Assembly (NCBI GenBank): GCA_046518185.1
Contig: JBKGRZ010000001.1
Span: 682,001-746,000, forward strand
Length of the DNA stretch: 64,000 nucleotides
Source of the DNA: Scandinavium vulneris_A
GTDB lineage: Bacteria; Pseudomonadota; Gammaproteobacteria; Enterobacterales; Enterobacteriaceae
Direction of reading: 5' to 3'
A program made the position numbers and the translations under genes. Of this stretch, positions 49,459 to 57,249 are shown in pieces. The notes below the pieces were generated by a model, which ran no database searches, was not told the DNA's origin, and saw only the letters and a program-made list of their open reading frames with translations. Every line of letters starts with the position of its first letter. The stretch's first letter is position 1.

Positions 49459-50343
49459 ATGATTAACAAAATTTTTGCTCTCCCGGTAGTTGAACAACTT
49501 ACCCCTGTACTTTCTCGCCGCCAGCTTGATGACCTGGAACTGGTTGTGGTCGATCACCCACAGGCCAAAGCCTCTTTTGCTCTTCAGGGCGCACATTTGC
49601 TCTCCTGGAAACCGGCCGGAGAAGCCGAGGTCCTGTGGCTGAGCAACAACACTCCGTTCAAAAACGGCGTCGCGCTGCGCGGCGGCGTGCCGATTTGCTG
49701 GCCTTGGTTTGGCCCGGCGGCACAGCAGGGTCTGCCTGCTCACGGCTTCGCGCGTAATCTGCCGTGGACGCTGAAAGCACATAACGAAGACGACAACGGC
49801 GTGGTGCTGACGTTTGAACTGCAAAGCAATGAAGAAACGCTGAAACTGTGGCCGCATGACTTCACGCTGTACGCCCGTTTCAAAGTGGGGAAAACCTGCG
49901 AGATTGAGCTGGAAGCCCATGGCGACTTTGAAACCACTTCCGCCCTGCATAGCTACTTCAACGTGGGCGACATTAGCGCGGTGAAAGTGAGTGGCTTTGG
50001 CGATCGTTACATCGATAAAGTCAAAAATGCGGAAGAAGGTGTGTTGTCCGATGGCGTACAGACTTTCCCTGACCGTACTGACCGCGTGTACCTGAATGCA
50101 GAAGCCTGCAGCGTGATCCACGACGGTGCACTGGGTCGCAACATCGACGTGGTTCACGGCCATCACAGCAACGTGGTGGGCTGGAATCCAGGCCCGGCGC
50201 TGTCCGTCAGTATGGGTGACATGCCGGATGACGGTTATAAGACTTTCGTTTGCGTGGAAACCGCGTGCGTGACCCAACCGCAGAAAGCGTCGGAAGAAAA
50301 ACCTTCCCGTCTGTCTCAGTCGATTCGCGTCGCGAAACGCTAA
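49459..50343 (+). CDS. yeaD: D-hexose-6-phosphate mutarotase YeaD
   Basis: A 294-residue galactose-mutarotase-like protein that interconverts anomers of glucose-6-phosphate and related sugars. Conserved segments are HLLSWKPAGEAEVLWLSN, GGVPICWPWFGP and HGFARN near residue 94; catalytic His is in SALHSYFNVGD (about residue 158) and catalytic Glu in TFVCVETACV. Short distance to gapA, with a terminator between, suggests partial read-through plus its own start. Cytoplasmic. Confidence 0.95.
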   Translation: MINKIFALPVVEQLTPVLSRRQLDDLELVVVDHPQAKASFALQGAHLLSWKPAGEAEVLWLSNNTPFKNGVALRGGVPICWPWFGPAAQQGLPAHGFARNLPWTLKAHNEDDNGVVLTFELQSNEETLKLWPHDFTLYARFKVGKTCEIELEAHGDFETTSALHSYFNVGDISAVKVSGFGDRYIDKVKNAEEGVLSDGVQTFPDRTDRVYLNAEACSVIHDGALGRNIDVVHGHHSNVVGWNPGPALSVSMGDMPDDGYKTFVCVETACVTQPQKASEEKPSRLSQSIRVAKR

Positions 50344-50380
50344 TCGCTGCCGACACCAACGCGCTGCACCAACACAATGC

Positions 50381-50406
50381 AAAACAGGGCGTTTCCGCCC
50401 TGTTTT
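50381..50406. terminator. Bidirectional terminator yeaD / mipA
   Basis: AAAACAGGGCG (50381-50391) and CGCCCTGTTTT (50396-50406) with loop TTTC; U-tracts on both strands. It separates the convergent genes. Confidence 0.9.
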
Positions 50407-50437
50407 ATTGCATCTTAAGCACTGAAAAAGTGCGCTA

Positions 50438-51187
50438 TCAGAAGCTGTAGGTTATCCCGGTGGACAACAGTCCGGTCCAGGTTTTATCGACCATCGGGCT
50501 GTCGGTCACTTCGTCCGAGAGGCGAGTATAACGCCCTACCCCATACACGCTCCAGTCTGCATTCAGCTTATAGTTCACAGAAAGCTCGACATACGGGTTC
50601 CAGCCGTCGTTAGGATCGTAGCTGCGCAGGCCACTTTTCTTCGATTCGTTTTTGGAAACACCATAGTAGTAATCGTTCTGGTTCTCGCTGTTCCACTGTA
50701 AACCGATCCCCGGGGTGACGGTCAGATTACCGGCGTTATAACGGTACAGCCACGCCATATCCCAGGCGATGCCGTTGCTCTTATCAAGCGTGTCACCGGC
50801 AAGCGTGGTGCGCAGGAAGCCGTATTGGGTGAAGTGCATATAGGACAGGCCGGCCATCATCGTCGACTGGCGACGATCGAGCTTACGCAGCTGATTGTTG
50901 TCGCTGTCACCTGGCTTAAAGTACAGCGGCGACCAGTAGGCGGTGATGGAGAGCTTATCGGCAGTATCGTTCCACAGGTAGTATCCTGCGCCGATGCCAT
51001 GGAACCAGAAGTTATCACTTTCAAAATCAATGGCCGGGAACGGGTACACATCACTGCTGTACTGTTTGTACGGATGCCCAACGACCCCCACGCCTGCGCC
51101 GAGCGTCAATTTATTGTCGGCAGCCTGCACAACGGTCGATGCTGTTGCGAAGAGCAGACCCGTTGTTAATAGTTTGATTAATTTCAC
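50438..51187 (-). CDS. mipA: MltA-interacting protein MipA (outer membrane beta-barrel)
   Basis: An outer-membrane scaffold protein linking lytic transglycosylase MltA and PBP1b in murein synthesis. A signal peptide precedes a mature chain starting near ADNKLTLGAGVGVVGHPY. The OmpV/MipA family signature GYYLWNDTADKLSITAYWSPLYF and the C-terminal TGLLSTGITYSF (final Phe, outer-membrane type) are present. GTG 51185-51187 with AAGGGA 8 nt upstream gives 249 aa, close to the E. coli 248. The yeaE gene found beside it in K-12 is absent. Confidence 0.93.
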   Translation of the reverse strand: MKLIKLLTTGLLFATASTVVQAADNKLTLGAGVGVVGHPYKQYSSDVYPFPAIDFESDNFWFHGIGAGYYLWNDTADKLSITAYWSPLYFKPGDSDNNQLRKLDRRQSTMMAGLSYMHFTQYGFLRTTLAGDTLDKSNGIAWDMAWLYRYNAGNLTVTPGIGLQWNSENQNDYYYGVSKNESKKSGLRSYDPNDGWNPYVELSVNYKLNADWSVYGVGRYTRLSDEVTDSPMVDKTWTGLLSTGITYSF

Positions 51188-51616
51188 GTTGCATATCCCT
51201 TTCAAATTACAAGCGGCTGAAGTTTACCCGCCCGGTCCGCTGACCTCAAATTCTTTACTTCTGCTTACGAAATTTAATCGCTCAAATTGCCACCTTCGGA
51301 TGACACGCCGCTTGCAGTCCGATGACAGTCCGGTGAATCCCTTAAATATCTTCCACTTTAAGTCGCGGTATTTTTTGATGAGTTATTGATATGTCATTGA
51401 AATTGACTTTTGCCAACATGCAAGTTTTCCAAATGCCATCTACGCTTAAATTCAGAAGGTGTAATCGCGGGGCACGTTATGTTTTCAGACCCGTCAACCT
51501 GGCATAAGGGTTGCTGGAGATTGGACAAGCGCGGTTCAGTTTACCTCTTCCGGGAGCCTCTATTACTCATACGAACGGCTCTTATCCTGTGCTAAAAAAC
51601 GAAAGGACGGCATGCC
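51188..51616. other. Divergent mipA-yeaG regulatory region
   Basis: 429 bp without a supported gene. A 61-codon plus-strand frame (51410-51595) has no start signal and covers the yeaG sigma54 promoter, so I regard it as chance. The mipA promoter must be near 51230-51300 but shows no clear hexamers. Confidence 0.55.
51500..51514 (+). promoter_or_regulatory. Sigma54 promoter of yeaGH
   Basis: TGGCATAAGGGTTGC matches TGGCAYR-N4-TTGC with GG and GC correctly spaced; transcription would start about 90 nt before yeaG. E. coli yeaGH is part of the nitrogen-starvation regulon. Confidence 0.85.
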
Positions 51617-53551
51617 ATGAATATATTCGATCACTATCGCCAGCGTTATGAAGCTGCCAAGGACGAAGAGTTCACACTGCAGGAATTTCTTGCAACCTGT
51701 AAGCAAGATCGCAGTGCCTATGCCAATGCGGCAGAGCGTCTGTTAATGGCCATCGGTGAACCCGTAATGGTGGACACTGCCCATGAGCCACGGCTGTCCC
51801 GTCTATTTTCGAATCGGGTGGTTGCACGCTACCCGGCGTTTGAGGAGTTTTATGGCATGGAAGATGCTATCGAACAGATAGTGTCGTACCTGAAACATGC
51901 CGCTCAGGGACTGGAAGAGAAGAAACAGATCCTCTATTTACTCGGCCCGGTGGGTGGCGGTAAATCATCGCTGGCAGAACGTCTGAAGGCGTTGATGCAA
52001 CGCGTGCCGATTTATGTGCTGAGCGCCAACGGCGAGCGCAGTCCGGTCAACGACCACCCGCTGTGCCTGTTTAATCCGCAGGAAGATGCGCAGATTTTGG
52101 AAAAAGAGTACGGCATCCCGAACCGCTACCTTGGCACCATTATGTCGCCGTGGGCGGCAAAACGGCTGAATGAGTTTGGCGGTGATATCACCAAGTTCCG
52201 CGTCGTGAAAGTGTGGCCGTCGATTCTGGCGCAGATTGCGATTGCGAAAACGGAACCGGGCGATGAGAACAACCAGGATATCTCGGCGCTGGTCGGTAAA
52301 GTGGATATTCGTAAACTGGAAAACCACGCGCAGAACGATCCGGATGCGTACGGTTACTCCGGGGCGCTGTGCCGCGCCAACCAGGGTCTGATGGAATTCG
52401 TCGAGATGTTTAAAGCACCGATCAAAGTGCTGCATCCGCTGCTGACCGCAACCCAGGAAGGCAACTACAACGGTACCGAAGGGATCTCCGCCCTGCCGTT
52501 CAACGGGATTATTCTCGCGCACTCCAACGAATCGGAGTGGGTGACCTTCCGTAATAACAAGAACAATGAGGCGTTCCTTGACCGTGTGTACATCGTCAAA
52601 GTGCCTTATTGCCTGCGGATCTCCGAAGAGATCAAGATTTACGAAAAACTGCTTAACCACAGTGAGTTGACCCATGCGCCATGCGCCCCGGGTACTCTCG
52701 AAACGCTGGCGCGATTCTCTATTCTGTCGCGTCTGAAAGAGCCGGAAAACTCGAGCATCTACTCGAAAATGCGCGTGTATGACGGGGAAAGCCTGAAAGA
52801 CACTGACCCGAAAGCGAAATCCTATCAGGAGTATCGCGACTATTCCGGCGTGGACGAAGGGATGAACGGTCTGTCGACGCGCTTTGCGTTCAAAATTCTC
52901 TCGCGGGTGTTCAACTTTGACCACGTAGAGGTGGCGGCTAACCCGGTCCATCTGTTCTACGTCCTGGAGCAGCAGATTGAACGTGAGCAGTTCCCACAGG
53001 AGCAGTCGGAACGCTATCTCGAGTTCCTCAAAGGCTACCTTATCCCGAAATACGCTGAGTTTATCGGCAAAGAGATCCAGACTGCGTATCTTGAATCCTA
53101 TTCTGAATATGGGCAGAACATTTTCGACCGTTATGTCACCTATGCAGACTTCTGGATCCAGGATCAGGAATACCGCGACCCGGATACCGGTCAGCTGTTC
53201 GACCGCGAATCGCTGAATGCGGAACTGGAAAAAATTGAGAAGCCAGCCGGGATAAGCAACCCGAAAGACTTCCGTAACGAAATCGTCAACTTTGTGCTGC
53301 GCGCCAGAGCAAACTACAGCGGACGGAACCCGAACTGGACCAGCTACGAAAAACTGCGCACGGTTATTGAGAAGAAAATGTTCTCGAATACCGAGGAGCT
53401 GTTGCCGGTGATTTCGTTTAATGCCAAGACTTCAACCGACGAGCAGAAAAAACACGATGATTTTGTCGATCGTATGATGGAAAAAGGCTATACCCGCAAA
53501 CAGGTTCGCCTGCTGTGCGAATGGTATCTGCGCGTACGTAAATCGTCGTAA
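51617..53551 (+). CDS. yeaG: PrkA-type protein kinase YeaG
   Basis: A 644-residue AAA+-type serine protein kinase of the PrkA family, induced by nitrogen starvation and general stress. The P-loop is LLGPVGGGKSSLAERLK (about residue 110). The AAA core contains FNGIILAHSNESEW, and the C-terminal PrkA kinase-like domain covers about residues 400-640. ATG 51617 has AAGGACGG upstream. yeaH follows after 78 nt with an intervening REP-like element. Confidence 0.96.
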   Translation: MNIFDHYRQRYEAAKDEEFTLQEFLATCKQDRSAYANAAERLLMAIGEPVMVDTAHEPRLSRLFSNRVVARYPAFEEFYGMEDAIEQIVSYLKHAAQGLEEKKQILYLLGPVGGGKSSLAERLKALMQRVPIYVLSANGERSPVNDHPLCLFNPQEDAQILEKEYGIPNRYLGTIMSPWAAKRLNEFGGDITKFRVVKVWPSILAQIAIAKTEPGDENNQDISALVGKVDIRKLENHAQNDPDAYGYSGALCRANQGLMEFVEMFKAPIKVLHPLLTATQEGNYNGTEGISALPFNGIILAHSNESEWVTFRNNKNNEAFLDRVYIVKVPYCLRISEEIKIYEKLLNHSELTHAPCAPGTLETLARFSILSRLKEPENSSIYSKMRVYDGESLKDTDPKAKSYQEYRDYSGVDEGMNGLSTRFAFKILSRVFNFDHVEVAANPVHLFYVLEQQIEREQFPQEQSERYLEFLKGYLIPKYAEFIGKEIQTAYLESYSEYGQNIFDRYVTYADFWIQDQEYRDPDTGQLFDRESLNAELEKIEKPAGISNPKDFRNEIVNFVLRARANYSGRNPNWTSYEKLRTVIEKKMFSNTEELLPVISFNAKTSTDEQKKHDDFVDRMMEKGYTRKQVRLLCEWYLRVRKSS

Positions 53552-53562
53552 TGTAGAAAGTC

Positions 53563-53592
53563 GCCCGGCGGCGCCTCGCCTGCCGGGCCTAC
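53563..53592. repeat. REP-like palindrome between yeaG and yeaH
   Basis: GCCCGGCGGCGCC (53563-53575) pairs imperfectly with the TGCCGGGCCTAC arm (53581-53592). It has the GGGCCTAC tail shared with the REP at 61912-61941. Likely stabilises the yeaG message. Confidence 0.75.
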
Positions 53593-53629
53593 GTAGCAGA
53601 AGGTTGGCAAATGCAGTACGGGAGGGAAT

Positions 53630-54910
53630 ATGACCTGGTTCATAGACCGACGCCTGAACGGTAAGAACAAAAGTGCGGTGAACCGCCAGCGCTTTTTGCG
53701 CCGCTATAAGGCGCAGATAAAACAGTCGATCTCCGAGGCGATTAACAAACGTTCGGTGACCGATATCGACAGCGGCGAGTCGGTTTCTATTCCGACAGAC
53801 GATATTAGCGAACCGATGTTCCATCAGGGACGCGGCGGCCTGCGCCATCGTGTACATCCAGGCAACGATCACTTCGTGCAAAACGACCGTATTGAACGCC
53901 CTCAGGGTGGAGGCGGCGGCGGAGGGAGCGGTCAGGGACAGGCGAGTCCGGACGGCGAAGGCCAGGACGAATTCGTGTTTCAGATCTCAAAAGATGAATA
54001 CCTGGATCTGCTGTTCGAAGATTTGGCCCTGCCGAATCTGAAGAAAAATCAGCACCGCCAACTGACGGAGTATAAAACACATCGCGCCGGATACACCGCC
54101 AACGGCGTGCCGGCCAACATTAGCGTGGTGCGCTCCTTGCAGAACTCACTGGCGCGGCGTACGGCGATGACCGCCGGGAAACGTCGCGAACTGCGGGAAC
54201 TCGAAGCCAGTCTCGACACCGTCGCCAAAAGCGAGCCGGTGCAGCTGCTGGAAGAGGAACGTCTGCGTAAGGAGATTGCCGAACTGCGGGCCAAAATCGA
54301 ACGCGTGCCGTTTATCGACACCTTTGACCTGCGTTACAAGAACTACGAGAAACGCCCGGAACCCTCCAGCCAGGCAGTGATGTTCTGTCTGATGGACGTC
54401 TCCGGTTCGATGGATCAGGCAACCAAGGACATGGCGAAGCGTTTTTATATCCTGCTGTATCTGTTCCTCAGCCGGACCTATAAAAACGTCGATGTGGTGT
54501 ATATCCGCCATCACACCCAGGCGAAAGAAGTGGACGAGCATGAGTTCTTTTATTCGCAGGAGACCGGCGGCACCATCGTCTCCAGCGCCCTGAAGCTGAT
54601 GGATGAAGTGGTGAAAGAACGTTACGACCCGGCGCAGTGGAATATCTACGCCGCGCAGGCGTCGGATGGTGACAACTGGGCCGATGACTCACCGCTGTGT
54701 CATGAAATTCTGGCGAGGAAAATTCTGCCGGTGGTGCGGTACTACAGCTATATCGAAATCACCCGCCGGGCGCATCAAACCCTGTGGCGTGAATACGAAC
54801 AGCTGCAGGCGATGTTTGAGAATTTTGCCATGCAGCATATCCGCGATCAGGAAGATATTTACCCGGTCTTCCGGGAACTGTTCCACAAACAAGGCACCAC
54901 CACCAGCTAA
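53630..54910 (+). CDS. yeaH: DUF444 / VWA-like protein YeaH
   Basis: A 426-residue protein (E. coli 427) co-expressed with YeaG; the pair forms a conserved kinase/VWA-like module in the nitrogen-stress response. The N-terminus is basic, then a Gly/Gln-rich linker near residue 88 (GGGGGGGSGQGQ). A VWA-like MIDAS motif is FCLMDVSGSMDQATKD (about residue 250). The C-terminal DUF444 block contains VVYIRHHTQAKEVDEHEFF. GGGAGGG precedes ATG 53630. Cytoplasmic. Confidence 0.95.
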   Translation: MTWFIDRRLNGKNKSAVNRQRFLRRYKAQIKQSISEAINKRSVTDIDSGESVSIPTDDISEPMFHQGRGGLRHRVHPGNDHFVQNDRIERPQGGGGGGGSGQGQASPDGEGQDEFVFQISKDEYLDLLFEDLALPNLKKNQHRQLTEYKTHRAGYTANGVPANISVVRSLQNSLARRTAMTAGKRRELRELEASLDTVAKSEPVQLLEEERLRKEIAELRAKIERVPFIDTFDLRYKNYEKRPEPSSQAVMFCLMDVSGSMDQATKDMAKRFYILLYLFLSRTYKNVDVVYIRHHTQAKEVDEHEFFYSQETGGTIVSSALKLMDEVVKERYDPAQWNIYAAQASDGDNWADDSPLCHEILARKILPVVRYYSYIEITRRAHQTLWREYEQLQAMFENFAMQHIRDQEDIYPVFRELFHKQGTTTS

Positions 54911-55031
54911 GCCCCTCAGCCAGATAGCATTTATCTGGCTGATTTTCTTCTGCCTCCCCTATTCCTGCCACGCTTGCCCCACCGCATCTGAGCGATTATC
55001 CTGACCGTTCGGTTCTTTTGATGGAGTCACT

Positions 55032-55556
55032 ATGTCTGACATAACGTCGTCTGAAATAGCATCCCGCGACGTTCACCAGCATTTGCTGGCCGTGCTGAAT
55101 ACTCAGCAGGCTCGTTTTCGGGTGATGGAACATGAAGCCATTGGTAAGTGCGAAGCGGTGTCTGAGGTGCGCGGTACGGCGCTCGGACAAGGCGCTAAGG
55201 CGCTGGTGTGCAAAGTGAAAGGTAACGGTGTCAAACAGCACGTACTGGCGATCCTGGCCGCCGATCAGCAGGCAGATTTATCCCGCCTGGCGTTGCATCT
55301 CGGCGGCCTGAAAGCCTCGCTGGCAAGCCCGGCAGAAGTGGATACCCTCACCGCCTGCGTGTTTGGCGCGATCCCGCCGTTCAGCTTTCACCCGGCCCTG
55401 AAGCTGGTAGCCGATCCGCTGCTGTTTGAGCGTTTTGATGAAATCGCCTTTAACGCGGGATTGCTGGAAAAATCGATTGTGATGGATACTCAGGATTACC
55501 TGCGGATTGCCCAGCCTGAACTGGTTGATTTTCGACGCGCGCAAGACGCTGAATAA
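55032..55556 (+). CDS. yeaK: YbaK/EbsC family aminoacyl-tRNA deacylase YeaK
   Basis: A 174-residue trans-editing protein of the INS/ProXp superfamily; E. coli YeaK hydrolyses mischarged Ser- and Thr-tRNAs. The core reads EAIGKCEAVSEVRGTALGQGAKALVCKVKGNGVKQH, with the catalytic lysine in the KALVCK segment, then GCVFGAIPPFSFHP-type CVFGAIPPFSFHPALKLVADP. The cdgI and dgcJ genes that separate it from yeaH in K-12 are missing. ATG 55032 with GGAG at 55023. Confidence 0.94.
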   Translation: MSDITSSEIASRDVHQHLLAVLNTQQARFRVMEHEAIGKCEAVSEVRGTALGQGAKALVCKVKGNGVKQHVLAILAADQQADLSRLALHLGGLKASLASPAEVDTLTACVFGAIPPFSFHPALKLVADPLLFERFDEIAFNAGLLEKSIVMDTQDYLRIAQPELVDFRRAQDAE

Positions 55557-55565
55557 CGACAGGCG

Positions 55566-55670
55566 CTAGTGGTGTCTTTCCAGAAACAGGACGGACGCCA
55601 CCAGAATCACCCCCACCGTTAAAAATGAGAGCAGGATAGTCAGCGTTTCGACAAACAGTTGATCGTGCAT
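55566..55670 (-). CDS. yoaI: Small membrane protein YoaI
   Basis: A 34-codon gene, MHDQLFVETLTILLSFLTVG then a hydrophobic stretch and a charged LERHH end. It aligns with E. coli YoaI (34 aa). A single transmembrane helix spans about residues 9-29. GGGAGGG lies 6 nt before the ATG at 55668-55670. YoaI expression in E. coli responds to PhoB and PhoP/Q; function unknown. Convergent with yeaK, same position as in K-12. Confidence 0.85.
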   Translation of the reverse strand: MHDQLFVETLTILLSFLTVGVILVASVLFLERHH

Positions 55671-55767
55671 TATTACCCTCCCATTCTGATTTTCTCTTTT
55701 TACGCCCCCTTAATGACACTGGCATGACAGCGTGTTTTTTCTCCTGCGCAATAATTAAAGCGCAATT

Positions 55768-55781
55768 TGTTACCGGTATCA
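55768..55781 (+). promoter_or_regulatory. LacI/GntR-type operator before the transporter gene
   Basis: TGTTACCGGTATCA has a central CCGG and near-perfect GTTACC/GGTATC half-sites, like the GntR/IdnR operators (ATGTTACCGGTAACAT). It lies 119 nt upstream of the transporter ATG. No regulator gene is next to it. Confidence 0.45.
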
Positions 55782-55899
55782 CGAAAAGGACTTTCCATAA
55801 GTCTGATGCCAAATCTCGTAATTGTTAACTTTGCTCTGCTGGTTAACCATCAATGTCAGAACATCCTCAAATAAACCTTACACTGGCAAGGTGAATACA

Positions 55900-57234
55900 A
55901 TGACTGACAAGGTAACCCGCAAAGAAAAAATCAGTTATGGGTTGGGCGATATGGCCAGCCATATAGGGCTGGATAACGTCATTATCTTTCTGACTTTTTA
56001 TTATACCGATGTGGTCGGGCTGCCTGCTGCCTTCGTCGGCACCATGTTCCTGTTGGCGCGAACCGCTGATGCCATTATCGACCCGGCGATGGGCTATCTT
56101 GCCGACAGGACGAATTCGCGCTGGGGAAAATTCCGGCCATGGATGCTGTGGCTCGCTCTGCCCTTCGGCGCCAGCTGTCTGCTTACCTACGCAGTGCCGG
56201 AATCGCTGGATTTACACGGTAAAATGATTTTCGCCACCCTGAGCTACACCTTTATGATGCTGATGTATACGGCGATTAATATTCCCTACTGCTCAATGGG
56301 AGCGGTTATTACCCCGGATAACGACACGCGTATTTCTCTGCAATCGTATCGCTTTTTTCTGGCGACACTCGGCGGGGCGTTATCCACATTCTTTATGATG
56401 CCTTTGGCAGAATATTTAGGCGGCGCAGATAAATTACTCGGCTATCGCTGGGCGATGGGAATTATGGCCTCGGTGGCAGTGGTTATGTTCTGGGTGTGTT
56501 TCGCGAACACCCGTGAACGGATTAATGCTCCGGCGACCCATAATAATTACCTCGCTGAATTACGTGATTTATTACGCAACGATCAGTGGCGCGTTGTGGC
56601 CGTACTGGTATTAACCAACATTGGTTTTGGGGTTATTCGCCTCGGGGCGATGATGTATTTCGTCACCTATTATCTGGGCAGCGCCAGCTATTTTATGTGG
56701 ATGCTCGGGGCGCATATTCTGGGTAAAGCCGCGGGTAGCGCACTGGCGAAACGACTCACTCATAATTACAGCAAAGTGCAAATGTTTGGCTACTGCGCCG
56801 TGCTGGCCGGGGTGATGAGCATTGCGCTGTTCTTCGCGCCGAAATCGGTGTTCATCCTGGTGCCGCTTACGTTTGTGATTTCAACCCTGTACCAGGCCAC
56901 GACCACCCTGATGTGGGTAATGATGGCGGACGTCGCCGACTACGCCGAATGGAAGCAAGGCAAACGCATGGACGGCGTTATCTTCTCGACCTTCCTCGCG
57001 GTGCTCAAATTGGGGATGGCGATCAGCGGAGCTATCGTCGGCTGGACCCTGGGCTTGAGCGGCTATGTGCCGAACGCCGCCGCCCAAACCTCTACCGCAA
57101 TGTACTGCATTATCGCCCTGTTTACCGTCGTTCCCGGTCTGTTGTCTCTGGGCGCATTCGCCACCCTGCGCTGGTACAAACTCGACGACAGCACCATGAA
57201 ATCCATCAATCTCGCCAGACACAGTATTTCGTAA
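55900..57234 (+). CDS. Glycoside-pentoside-hexuronide (GPH) family sugar transporter
   Basis: A 444-residue membrane cation symporter of the GPH family (MelB, XylP, YicJ, YihO type), with about 12 hydrophobic segments. N-terminal family signature KISYGLGDMASHIGLDNVIIFLTFYYTD; the MelB-type DRTNSRWGKFRPWMLW loop near residue 64; NIPYCSMGAVITPDNDTR near residue 121. The frame opens 26 codons upstream; ATG 55900 with AAGGTG fits. It is 15 nt before a GH31 glycosidase, so it likely imports an alpha-glycoside. The K-12 yoaI-yeaL space lacks this gene. Confidence 0.9.
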   Translation: MTDKVTRKEKISYGLGDMASHIGLDNVIIFLTFYYTDVVGLPAAFVGTMFLLARTADAIIDPAMGYLADRTNSRWGKFRPWMLWLALPFGASCLLTYAVPESLDLHGKMIFATLSYTFMMLMYTAINIPYCSMGAVITPDNDTRISLQSYRFFLATLGGALSTFFMMPLAEYLGGADKLLGYRWAMGIMASVAVVMFWVCFANTRERINAPATHNNYLAELRDLLRNDQWRVVAVLVLTNIGFGVIRLGAMMYFVTYYLGSASYFMWMLGAHILGKAAGSALAKRLTHNYSKVQMFGYCAVLAGVMSIALFFAPKSVFILVPLTFVISTLYQATTTLMWVMMADVADYAEWKQGKRMDGVIFSTFLAVLKLGMAISGAIVGWTLGLSGYVPNAAAQTSTAMYCIIALFTVVPGLLSLGAFATLRWYKLDDSTMKSINLARHSIS

Positions 57235-57249
57235 AAGGACAGTTAAACC

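Noticed and set aside
49381..50382. 333-codon open frame antisense to yeaD
   Set aside because: Composition is a shadow of yeaD codons; it spans the gapA terminator and has no start signal or protein-like motifs.
51410..51595. 61-codon frame upstream of yeaG
   Set aside because: It overlaps the sigma54 promoter of yeaGH and lacks a ribosome-binding site.
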